Assembly (NCBI GenBank): GCA_025360715.1
Contig: JANYBS010000153.1
Span: 1-34,265 of the forward strand
Reading direction: 5' to 3'
DNA from: Candidatus Eiseniibacteriota bacterium
GTDB lineage: Bacteria > Eisenbacteria > RBG-16-71-46
Length of the DNA: 34,265 nucleotides
Of the stretch, positions 15,318-22,679 are shown one piece after another; position 1 is the first letter of the stretch, and every line of letters begins with the position of its first letter. Under the pieces are notes generated by a model. That model was not told where the DNA came from and searched no databases. It worked only from the letters and a program-made list of their open reading frames with translations. A program made the position numbers and the translations under genes.

Positions 15318-15352
15318 GGGCACTCAAGTTGCAAGCCCTTGCGTCCGATAAC
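15318..15352 (+). promoter_or_regulatory. Overlapping sigma-54-like and sigma-28-like promoters for flgM
   Basis: 15318-15333 reads GGGCACTCAAGTTGCA, a strong sigma-54 match (GGCAC, five bases, TTGCA; GG-10-GC spacing exact). 15324-15352 reads TCAAGTTG, 13 bases, CCGATAA, a sigma-28 match with one extra spacer base. The two share the bases TCAAGTTG. Either could serve flgM, whose ATG is about 95 bases downstream. Confidence 0.6.
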
Positions 15353-15447
15353 CAGAATAGTATCGTGATGGGATCACCCCTGCGGCGCACCGTGCGCTCG
15401 TGGGAGCGTGACACGGAAGAACCGGCCATCATGGCTCCGAGGGGATC

Positions 15448-15774
15448 ATGACCGTCCGACCGACACAATCTGGACAGACTTCGAGCTCGGGACTGAACCG
15501 CACCGGCAAGACGCCGGCCCCAGCGACTAAGGCGGCGCGCGCGCCTCAGACGCCATCGCCCGCCGCACCGGTCTCGCCTTCTTCGCACCGCGATCAACTC
15601 GCGATCTCCAGCGAAGCGCGCGATCTCCAGCGGCTCGGCGGCGCGGCGCAGGACACGACCAGTGAGTTGTCAGCCGACCGCATGCGCGAAGTCGTCAAGC
15701 GCATGAACGACGGCCACTACGACAAGCCCGACGTGATGGACGAAGTGATCCGCCGCATGGCGAAGGACCTCTAG
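15448..15774 (+). CDS. flgM: FlgM-like anti-sigma-28 factor
   Basis: FlgM binds and inhibits the flagellar sigma factor FliA until the hook is finished, then is exported through the flagellum. The 108-residue protein has a disordered Ser/Thr/Pro/Ala-rich N-terminal half and a C-terminal half of FlgM type: RDQLAISSEARDLQRL, then MREVVKRMNDGHYDKPDVMD and a closing VIRRMAKDL. This layout (ISSEA motif, then a helix, a G-x-Y turn and a final helix) is the sigma-binding half of FlgM. The ATG has GAGGGGATC before it. Its own promoter region carries a FliA-type element, giving a feedback loop. FlgM is weakly conserved, so the call rests on pattern and context. Confidence 0.75.
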   Translation: MTVRPTQSGQTSSSGLNRTGKTPAPATKAARAPQTPSPAAPVSPSSHRDQLAISSEARDLQRLGGAAQDTTSELSADRMREVVKRMNDGHYDKPDVMDEVIRRMAKDL

Positions 15775-15806
15775 TCGTCAGTCTCTCCGAAGAGATCGGT
15801 GATCTC

Positions 15807-16202
15807 ATGAAGTGCCTTGTGGTCGATGACTCCGGCATCACCCGCCGCATCCTGGTGAACAGCCTGCGCAACATCGGGTTCGACACCATCGTCGAGGCCG
15901 CCGACGGCAGGATCGCACTCGAGCTGTGCGACACGACCTTCGACGTCGTGATCACCGACTGGAACATGCCGAACATGCAAGGCGTGGAGCTCGTGCGGAG
16001 CCTGCGCGCGAAGCCGGAATTCGCCAAGCTGCCGATCCTGCTCGTGACCGCGCGCAACCTGAAGGCGGACGTCGTCGAAGCCGTGGATGCCGGCATCAGT
16101 GGCTTCGTGGTCAAGCCGTTCACGCCGGAGATCATCAAGCTCAAGATCGAGGAACTCCTCGCCTCCAGCGACGCAGACAAAGCGACCGGCACGGAGGGCT
16201 GA
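15807..16202 (+). CDS. cheY: CheY-like single-domain response regulator
   Basis: The 131-residue protein is one receiver domain with no output domain. The catalytic set is intact: Asp7/Asp8, phosphoacceptor Asp51 (VVITDWNMP), Thr81 (LLVTARN) and Lys103 (VVKPF). The DWNMP and TARN/VKPF wording is close to chemotaxis CheY. When phosphorylated, CheY binds FliM and switches flagellar rotation. It lies 33 bases after flgM in the same direction, among flagellar genes. No cheA or cheZ is present here, so another phosphorelay role remains possible. Confidence 0.85.
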   Translation: MKCLVVDDSGITRRILVNSLRNIGFDTIVEAADGRIALELCDTTFDVVITDWNMPNMQGVELVRSLRAKPEFAKLPILLVTARNLKADVVEAVDAGISGFVVKPFTPEIIKLKIEELLASSDADKATGTEG

Positions 16203-16229
16203 ACCCCGCCTGCACGCCTTTCACAGAAA

Positions 16230-16270
16230 CCCGCGCCTCCGGCATTCCGGACGCGCGGGCTTCTGCGTTT
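16230..16270 (+). terminator. Hairpin terminator after cheY
   Basis: A 13-position stem (12 pairs, one mismatch) with a CATT loop at 16230-16259 is followed by the T-rich CTTCTGCGTTT. It ends the flgM-cheY unit before the DUF2911 gene. Confidence 0.65.
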
Positions 16271-16340
16271 CGCGCTCCGCGACAGCAATGTCCACATCCG
16301 GTCAAAGTCGCATGCGGCCCTGCGTGGGAGCGGTCCGCCC

Positions 16341-16350
16341 GTGCTAGGGT
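16341..16350 (+). promoter_or_regulatory. Extended -10 element for the DUF2911 gene
   Basis: GTGCTAGGGT fits an extended -10 box (TGn then TAnnnT). Near-identical elements occur upstream of the PIG-L gene and the SGNH hydrolase gene. No clear -35 box is visible. Confidence 0.4.
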
Positions 16351-16404
16351 CCGCCGCGTTCCCACCCCCCCCTTCAGCACTCCTTCACTCTTCAGGAGAC
16401 GCTT

Positions 16405-17268
16405 ATGCGCCGGATGCTCTTTTTGCTGCTCACGGCCGCTGCCGTGCTTACCGCCACCGCTACCCATGCCCAGCTGACGCTGCCGCGCGCCAGCGCGCAC
16501 GCGGTCGTCACGCAGACCGTCGGCACCACCGACCTCACCGTGACCTACTCGCGCCCTGGCGTGAAGAGCCGCGCTATCTGGGGCGCGCTCGTTCCCTACG
16601 ACAAGCCGTGGCGCACAGGCGCGAACGAGATCACGCAGTTCACCACAGCGGACACGATCCAGGTCGAGGGCCAGACGCTGCCAGCCGGCACGTATGGCCT
16701 GGTCACGATCCCGTCAGCGGACCAGTGGATCATCGCCTTCACCAAGGACAAGGACATGTGGGGCGCGTTCGACTACACGAGCGACCACGACCAGCTGCGT
16801 GTGACGGTGAAGCCACAGGCGTCCAGCGAATCGCAGGAGTGGATGCGCTTCACGATCGAGCCGGGCAAAGCCGGTGAGGCCGACGTGGTGTTCGCGTGGG
16901 AGAAGCTCCGGGTGCCGTTCCATGTGACCGTGGATGTGAACGCCAAAGTGCTGCGCGAGGCCCGCGCGGCGATCGCGGCGGCCAAGGGCGATGACTGGCG
17001 CACTTACTACCGCGCCGCAAGCTGGGCGTTCGACAACCAGCAGGTGCCCACGCAGGCGGCGGCTTGGTCGGCCATGGCGCTGCAGCGCGAGAAGAACTTC
17101 AACACCCTCGCATTGGCCGCCCGATACGCGCAGCGCGCCGGCCAGCAGAAAGACGCGATCGCGCAGATGACCCAGGCGGTCGCACTCGCGAAAGCTGACA
17201 AGAAGGCCGAGGCCGAGGAGATCGCGTCGCTCGAAAAGCTCCTGGCAGAGTGGAAATCGGCGAAGTAA
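16405..17268 (+). CDS. Secreted DUF2911 protein
   Basis: The 287-residue protein has a signal peptide (1-22, cleavage near THAQ). A DUF2911 domain follows, with the family's recognisable VTYSRPGVKSRAIWGALVPYDKPWRTGANE (in part, residues 48-77) and LPAGTYGLVTIPS near 91-103. The C-terminal third is helical (KVLREARAAIAAAKGDDWRT onward) and may form TPR-like hairpins. DUF2911 proteins are exported and their function is unknown; they are common in Bacteroidota and related groups. CAGGAGA lies before the ATG. It faces the symporter gene convergently, with only six bases between the stops. Confidence 0.85.
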   Translation: MRRMLFLLLTAAAVLTATATHAQLTLPRASAHAVVTQTVGTTDLTVTYSRPGVKSRAIWGALVPYDKPWRTGANEITQFTTADTIQVEGQTLPAGTYGLVTIPSADQWIIAFTKDKDMWGAFDYTSDHDQLRVTVKPQASSESQEWMRFTIEPGKAGEADVVFAWEKLRVPFHVTVDVNAKVLREARAAIAAAKGDDWRTYYRAASWAFDNQQVPTQAAAWSAMALQREKNFNTLALAARYAQRAGQQKDAIAQMTQAVALAKADKKAEAEEIASLEKLLAEWKSAK

Positions 17269-17274
17269 GGCGAC

Positions 17275-19008
17275 TCAGGGCCGGAGCGGCCGCTGCGGCA
17301 ACTGCTCCGGCTTGGCCCGCCATGCGGGCACCAGGTGCGCCAACAATGCCGCGAACGCGACGGTGAGCACGCAGCCGACGACGTTGAACCAGAGCCAGAA
17401 CACCAGGTCGAGCTTCCAGCACGCGAGCACCGCCGCTTCGGCGAGCAGCGCCGCGAAGAAGACCGCCGGGCCGCCCGCGCGGCGCACAAGGAAGGCCGTC
17501 ACGAATAGTCCGAGGATCGTGCCGTAGAAGAGCGATCCCATCTGGTTCACAGTCTCGACGAGCGAGCCCGAGCGCCCCGCGATCTGCGAGAACAGCACCG
17601 CGAACGCGACCCAGAACACGTTCGCCAGCCGCGTCCAAAGCAGCTCGCGCTGGTCGCCACCCTGCCCGCGGCGCATCACGCCGGGTAGGCGTTCGAGCAC
17701 ATCGACCATGGTCGTGGACGTCAGCGCATGGACTTCGGAGGACGTCGAGTTCATCGACGCCGCGAAGATGGCCGCGAGCACGAGGCCCACCACGCCGAGC
17801 GGCATGCGCGTGAGCACGAAGTGCAGGAACACGTAGTTCGTATCATTCGTGTTGGTGGCGGGACCGGCCGCCTTGAGCAGCGCCACGGCGGAATCGCGCG
17901 CGGCCTTGTCGCCCGCCTGCGCCTGCTTCAGCCGCGCTTCCGGCTCCGAAACGCCGGCGCCTCGCCGGCGCGCATCGAGCCAGTCCGTGAGCGCGGCGCG
18001 CTTCTGGATGCCCATGGCGGCATGCGTGCGCTCGATGGCATCCCACTCGGCCGCGTGAGTGCCGGCGCGGACGCGCGCGGCGCCGGCGGGATCGAAGAAC
18101 ACCGGCGAAGGCGCGAACTGGTACGTGACGAACACCAGCACGCCCAATAGCAGGATGAACGCCTGCATGGGCACCTTGAAGAGGCCATTGAACAGCAACC
18201 CCAAGCGGCTCTCGCGGCTCGAGCGCGCCGACAGGTAGCGGCCCACCTGCGACTGGTCCGTGCCGAAGTACGAGAATTGCAGGAAGAATCCACCGACAAG
18301 TCCGGCCCACAGGTTGTAGCGACCGCGCGGATCGAAGTGCGTATCGACCGCCTGGAGCTTGCCCAGATGCCCGGCCACGGCCAGTGCATCGTCGGCGCCC
18401 AGACCCTGCGGAAGGGCGCGCAACGCGAGTACGAACGCCAGCACCATGGCACCGATGATGATCGTGAATTGTAGCGCCTGCGTGTGTGCGACGGCGCGCG
18501 CGCCGCCTAGCGCGGTGGTGCCAAGCACGAGCAACCCCAGCAGCGCGCAAGTCACGCGCACATCGAGCCCGAGGATCACCGACAGCACGAGCCCGGGCGC
18601 GTACAACGTGATCCCGGCGGCGAGTCCGCGTTGCATCAGGAACAGGAACGTGGCCAGCGAGCGCGTGCGGCCATCGAAGCGCCGCTCCAGATACTCGTAT
18701 GCCGTGCGCACTCGCAGGCGTTGATAGAGGGGCACGAGCGTCGCGCAGAGCACCACCATCGCGACCGGCAGGCCGAAATAGAACTGCACGAACGACAGCC
18801 CGCCCACGTAGCCCTGCCCCGGTGTCGCCAGGAAGGTCACGGCGCTGGCTTGCGTCGCCATGACCGACAGCGCCACCATCGGCCACGGCATGTCGCGACC
18901 CGCGACGAGGTACCCTGCCATGTCACGCGTTCCGCGCGAGCGCCAGAGCCCATAGAGCACGAACCCCGTGAGCGTCGTGACGAGCACCGCCAGATCGAGC
19001 GGTCTCAC
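17275..19008 (-). CDS. Sodium:solute symporter, SSS (SLC5) family
   Basis: This inner-membrane transporter of about 577 residues couples uptake of an organic solute to sodium. Many hydrophobic segments are visible. The early block RDMPWPMVALSVMATQASAV, followed by TFLATPGQGYVGG, is the SSS signature, and AGLVGGFFLQFSYFGTDQSQ and ASMNSTSSEVHALTST correspond to conserved sodium-site helices. A hydrophilic insertion sits near 320-380. I chose the GTG at 19008, which overlaps the stop of the mini-gene as GTGA and has GAGG eight bases upstream; an ATG at 19029 is possible. The substrate is unknown; the deacetylase upstream suggests a sugar or amino-sugar-like compound. Confidence 0.88.
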   Translation of the reverse strand: MRPLDLAVLVTTLTGFVLYGLWRSRGTRDMAGYLVAGRDMPWPMVALSVMATQASAVTFLATPGQGYVGGLSFVQFYFGLPVAMVVLCATLVPLYQRLRVRTAYEYLERRFDGRTRSLATFLFLMQRGLAAGITLYAPGLVLSVILGLDVRVTCALLGLLVLGTTALGGARAVAHTQALQFTIIIGAMVLAFVLALRALPQGLGADDALAVAGHLGKLQAVDTHFDPRGRYNLWAGLVGGFFLQFSYFGTDQSQVGRYLSARSSRESRLGLLFNGLFKVPMQAFILLLGVLVFVTYQFAPSPVFFDPAGAARVRAGTHAAEWDAIERTHAAMGIQKRAALTDWLDARRRGAGVSEPEARLKQAQAGDKAARDSAVALLKAAGPATNTNDTNYVFLHFVLTRMPLGVVGLVLAAIFAASMNSTSSEVHALTSTTMVDVLERLPGVMRRGQGGDQRELLWTRLANVFWVAFAVLFSQIAGRSGSLVETVNQMGSLFYGTILGLFVTAFLVRRAGGPAVFFAALLAEAAVLACWKLDLVFWLWFNVVGCVLTVAFAALLAHLVPAWRAKPEQLPQRPLRP

Positions 19009-19121
19009 GAGTAATGCCTCGTGAGCCACTGCAGCGCGGCGATCACCGCAACGAGCACGAGAAGGACGAGCGCGTAGAGCACACTCCAGCGCCCGCCGAA
19101 TGGCGGCGCGGGATCGCTCAC
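19005..19121 (-). CDS. 38-residue membrane protein ahead of the SSS symporter
   Basis: The predicted peptide is a short N-terminal stretch with DPAPPFGGRW, one membrane helix (about 12-31, LYALVLLVLVAVIAALQWL) and a short TRHYS end. Such PPF-x-x-W mini-proteins ahead of SSS symporter genes are familiar from Bacteroidota-like genomes, but I know of no assigned function. The GTG start at 19121 is an inference; the frame is open further up but overlaps the PIG-L stop region and is Arg/Pro-rich. It overlaps the symporter start by four bases, which suggests coupled translation and a possible small transporter subunit. Confidence 0.6.
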   Translation of the reverse strand: MSDPAPPFGGRWSVLYALVLLVLVAVIAALQWLTRHYS

Positions 19122-19153
19122 CGGCTCATGCGGCTCATTCGGCTCGCCGCGCG

Positions 19154-21661
19154 TCACGGGACGGCGGGCGCGCCGCGCTGGCTGAGCAGGTTCGCGAGCA
19201 GCCGCCACGCGCCGGGCACGCCGGCCGGGACCTGGCGGAACATGGCGTACGCGCAGTACTCGAACACGCCCTTGCCATATCTGGCATAGAGCAACCCGCC
19301 ATCGCGCGCGGGTTCGCCCGGATCGTGGCTGCTGAACAGCGTGTCGTAGCGCGGATCGAACGGGTTCGCGAAGTAGAGTCCGCGCTCCTGCACCCAGCCA
19401 TCGAAATCCGCGGGCCCGATCGCATTCGGCGTGTGCAACACCGGATGGTCGCCGTGCAGAAATGTGATCGGCGCCTCCTCCACAGTGACGCGGTCGCGAG
19501 AGATCTGGAACGGGTACGGGCCCAGGTCGCCGAGCGGGCCATCGGCTGTGGTGTTGTACTGCATGAGCAACGTGCCGCCTTGTTTGACGTAGTCCAGCAA
19601 CCGCGGCTGCGTCGCGCGCAAGCGCGGCCGGGTGTTGTAGGCGCGCACGCCGGTCATGATCGCATCAAACCGCGACAGGTCCGCATGCTCCAGATCGTCG
19701 TCGCTCAGGAACGTGACCTCGTAGCCCATCTGCTGCAGCGCGCCGGGGATGGCATCGCCCGGGCCCATGACGTACGCCACCTTGGAGCCCGTGTGGCGGA
19801 TGTCGGCGCGCACCAACCGCGCGCTCGCCGGCGGGAACAGCGTCTGCATGGGGATATGCGGATAGTCGATGCGCTCCATGCGCTGCGACCACGTGGCACC
19901 ATCGACCACGATGCTCGCCGTGACACTCGTGGCGGCCGGGCCCTCGCCCGGCGCGACGGTGAAGGCCACGTGCGTCTCATCACCAGCCTTCGCCAGCGCG
20001 ATATCGGCACCGGCCGGCTGGGCGGTCCAGCCTGCAGGCAGGTCCAGATGCAGGCGGCCCTTCACGCCGGAACGCTGCGCCTGGACGCGCACCTCGATCG
20101 GCCGCGGTGAGCGGTCGGTGAACGCGTAGACGCCCTGATCGAGCTGCAGCGTGGCGGGTGGCGCGATCTCGAGGGCGCGCCAGCGTTCGCCCTGCACGGG
20201 GTCGGCCCAGCGGTAGGCGACCGGCAGTTCCAGCGTGAGCCGTCCGCCAGGCAGTTGCAGCGTGATCGTGGCCGAGAGGCTCGCGGGGTTCTCAGGAAGC
20301 CCGATGCGCGCTCGGTCGCGCACGTTGAAGAGCCCCTTGCTCGCGCTCTCGCGCAGCCAATAGGGCTGCGTGAGCGGCGCCGTGCGCGGTACGTGCACCA
20401 CGAGCGTATCGGAGCGCGTCGCGCCCACGGCGCCAACACCGGCGTGTTCGGCGTCGCCGGCGCGCAGGCGTGCGATCGACACACCCAGCGCGAAACGGTC
20501 GAAGACGGTGACCACGACGGGCAGCGAATCCCCCGGCGTGACGGTGGGACGCGTCGCGATGGCCTCGACCCACACGCCGGCGGCGGAACGGATGAGTTCG
20601 TCGATCTCGGCCCGCTTGGCGCGCCACCATGCGGCGTCGCCGGCCGGCGCGGCCTGGATGAGATCGCGGATCGCGAAGAGCTGCGGCAGCAGCGCCTGCG
20701 GTTGCGCGGGGTCGTACGCCTTCTCTGCCGCCGTGATCGCAGCGTCCACACGCTCGCCGCCCTTGGCGCGGGCCCACGTCAGGTCCACTCCGTCGAACAG
20801 GTCCGCGGTGGCAGCGTCACCCTTGCGCAGCGCAAGGTAGTTCGGCAGCGCACCATGACGCTCGGCCACTCCGAAACCCTGGCTCTTGTGATTGCTCCGC
20901 GAGAGCGCCGCGATCTCGCCGAATGACTTGCCCAGCACCGGGTCGTACGTGCCCACGTCGACCTTGAGCCAGTCGGCCGGAACCTTGTCGTCGTCCGGAT
21001 TCCACGCGTTCCAGAACAACCGCTTCGCGCGCCACGGCTGGACCCCGAGCGCGAACTGCCCGGGGAACGCGTGCGGATCGGCTGCCACGTCGAACGCCTG
21101 CTCAGCGAGGATGGCCGAAGCGGTGTGGTGGCCGTGGCCACCGCTGCCATCGGTCGGGAAGCGCGTGATGATCACGTCGGGCTGGAAGCGCCGGATCGCC
21201 CACACCACATCGGCCAGCACGGAATCGCGGCCCCAGAAGGCGAAGGTCTCCTCGGGATTCTTAGAGAATCCGAAGTCGAGGGCGCGCGTGAACATCTGCT
21301 GCGCGCCGTCCACTCGCCGGGCCGCCATGAGCTCCTGCGTGCGGATCACGCCCAGATCGGCGCCCAGCTCGGTGCCGATCAGGTTCTGCCCGCCATCGCC
21401 GCGCGTCATCGCCAGATAGGCCGTGCGCACCTTCCGGCCGCCGGCGAACCACGCGAGCATCGCGGTGTTCTCGTCATCGGGATGCGCAGCCACATAGAGC
21501 ACGCTGCCGGTCACGTGCAGGCGCGCGAGCGCGGCACGCATGCCCGCCGCATCGAGCGGCTCGGCTGGGCGCGGATGCGCCTGAACCGCGGCGGCCGAAG
21601 CCAGGGCCGTGAACAAGGCAAACATGAGGACACGGGCGCTGCGGGTGCGGTTCGGGAGCAT
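19154..21661 (-). CDS. Exported PIG-L (LmbE-like) family deacetylase
   Basis: The 835-residue protein has a signal peptide (1-28, ending near VQAHP). A zinc-dependent PIG-L deacetylase domain follows, with the metal motif AHPDDE at 59-64 and GHGHH at 175-179; family members remove N-acetyl groups from GlcNAc-type sugars. A long middle section (about 360-600) looks beta-rich. The last 200 residues (DLSRFDAIMTGVRAYNTRPR, then YVKQGGTLLMQYNT) resemble a ThuA/glutamine-amidotransferase-like fold. Large PIG-L proteins of this shape pair with SSS symporters. Export suggests action on envelope or extracellular glycans. The start has GGAGG upstream. Confidence 0.85.
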   Translation of the reverse strand: MLPNRTRSARVLMFALFTALASAAAVQAHPRPAEPLDAAGMRAALARLHVTGSVLYVAAHPDDENTAMLAWFAGGRKVRTAYLAMTRGDGGQNLIGTELGADLGVIRTQELMAARRVDGAQQMFTRALDFGFSKNPEETFAFWGRDSVLADVVWAIRRFQPDVIITRFPTDGSGGHGHHTASAILAEQAFDVAADPHAFPGQFALGVQPWRAKRLFWNAWNPDDDKVPADWLKVDVGTYDPVLGKSFGEIAALSRSNHKSQGFGVAERHGALPNYLALRKGDAATADLFDGVDLTWARAKGGERVDAAITAAEKAYDPAQPQALLPQLFAIRDLIQAAPAGDAAWWRAKRAEIDELIRSAAGVWVEAIATRPTVTPGDSLPVVVTVFDRFALGVSIARLRAGDAEHAGVGAVGATRSDTLVVHVPRTAPLTQPYWLRESASKGLFNVRDRARIGLPENPASLSATITLQLPGGRLTLELPVAYRWADPVQGERWRALEIAPPATLQLDQGVYAFTDRSPRPIEVRVQAQRSGVKGRLHLDLPAGWTAQPAGADIALAKAGDETHVAFTVAPGEGPAATSVTASIVVDGATWSQRMERIDYPHIPMQTLFPPASARLVRADIRHTGSKVAYVMGPGDAIPGALQQMGYEVTFLSDDDLEHADLSRFDAIMTGVRAYNTRPRLRATQPRLLDYVKQGGTLLMQYNTTADGPLGDLGPYPFQISRDRVTVEEAPITFLHGDHPVLHTPNAIGPADFDGWVQERGLYFANPFDPRYDTLFSSHDPGEPARDGGLLYARYGKGVFEYCAYAMFRQVPAGVPGAWRLLANLLSQRGAPAVP

Positions 21662-21727
21662 GCGAACGACGTCCTCCGCGAGGATGGCGAGCGGGAGTTC
21701 CAGGAAGCCGGCGCGAGCCGGGGCGCG

Positions 21728-21737
21728 AACCTAGCAC
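21728..21737 (-). promoter_or_regulatory. Extended -10 element for the PIG-L gene
   Basis: The minus strand reads GTGCTAGGTT, about 67 bases before the PIG-L ATG. It matches the element upstream of the DUF2911 gene at nine of ten positions. Confidence 0.4.
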
Positions 21738-21924
21738 GCACGCCGCGAGCGACGCAGCGCCCGGCGCGCCCGGCGCGGCAGGGCGGGCGCCCGAAGCGGC
21801 GGGGTGCGCACGCCGGCACGACGGGCGTCATGACCTTGTCCAGAATCCGCCCTTATCCGCTTGGGAACGTGCGAAATCCCAGCGCGCGACCCGGTTGCGG
21901 GATGCGCCGCACTGCAGGTTGCAC

Positions 21925-21953
21925 TCAAGTCCCGCCCCGGTAGGTGCCGATAC
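21925..21953 (+). promoter_or_regulatory. Weak sigma-28-like promoter for the FHA-kinase-pilT cluster
   Basis: TCAAGTCC, 14 bases, then CCGATAC. The half-sites are good, but the spacer is two bases longer than in the flagellin promoters, so the assignment is tentative. It lies about 96 bases before the FHA start. Confidence 0.35.
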
Positions 21954-22048
21954 CCCGTGGGAATCGCTGGAACGCCTGGCGTCTTCATGCGCCTTCACAC
22001 GAGATCGCATCACCACATGAGGTGGGATGCGCTTGGAGGAACTGCACC

Positions 22049-22633
22049 GTGTCCGACGAGAAAGTGGTCAAGCTCCGGCTCTCGCTCATGGGCCGTCCTG
22101 TGCGCAACTACACGTTCGACAAGCCCGTCATCACCATCGGCCGCGACCCGGGCTCCGACGTGTTCGTGGATAACCCCGGCGTCTCGCGTGACCACTTCCG
22201 CATGGAGCGCACGCCCACGGGCGACTACACGCTGGTGGACCTGGGCAGTGCGAACGGCACGTATGTGAATGAGCAGATGGTCCACAACGCCGTGCTCGGC
22301 AACAACGACGTCGTGCGCTTCGGCAAGTACACGCTGTGGATCGGCTATGACGCGGACCGCCGCGCGCTCGCCGAGGCCACGCGCCGCTCCGGCGCCGACA
22401 ATGAGCAGCACACGGTCGTGCTCTCGCGCGCAGAACTGGGCAACCTGATCGAGGTCGCCAAGGAGAAGGAGTCTTCGCCGCCTGCGCCGCCCGTCGTGCT
22501 TCAGGCGCCCGCGTCTGCCGGGGTGGTCACCGAGGTCAAGGCTGCTCCGGCGCCGTTCGCTGGCATCATCGTGGGCTTCCTGCTGGGCGCTGCACTCGGT
22601 GCAGGCGCCGTCTGGATGATCCTCTCGCGCTGA
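22049..22633 (+). CDS. FHA-domain protein with C-terminal membrane anchor
   Basis: FHA domains bind phosphothreonine peptides. From the GTG at 22049, with GGAGGA about nine bases upstream, the protein is 194 residues. The FHA domain is at about 20-100 with its ligand residues visible: TIGRDPGSDV, then VSRDHF and GSANGTYVN. A linker with NEQHTVVLSRAELGNLIEV follows, then a Pro-rich stretch and a membrane helix (about 169-191). It probably binds phosphorylated proteins at the inner membrane. The kinase gene 46 bases downstream is the obvious partner. Confidence 0.85.
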   Translation: MSDEKVVKLRLSLMGRPVRNYTFDKPVITIGRDPGSDVFVDNPGVSRDHFRMERTPTGDYTLVDLGSANGTYVNEQMVHNAVLGNNDVVRFGKYTLWIGYDADRRALAEATRRSGADNEQHTVVLSRAELGNLIEVAKEKESSPPAPPVVLQAPASAGVVTEVKAAPAPFAGIIVGFLLGAALGAGAVWMILSR

Positions 22634-22679
22634 TCGCAAGTCGTCCCCAGTTGCATCCGGAAGGGATTCCCGAGGACGT

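Larger units (their letters stand above)
21662..22048. other. Divergent promoter region, no gene
   Basis: 387 bases between the PIG-L and FHA genes. No convincing reading frame is present. It holds an extended -10 element for the PIG-L gene (minus strand, 21737-21728, GTGCTAGGTT) and a weak sigma-28-like element toward the FHA gene (21925-21953). Its centre is very GC-rich with several short inverted repeats. Confidence 0.6.
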
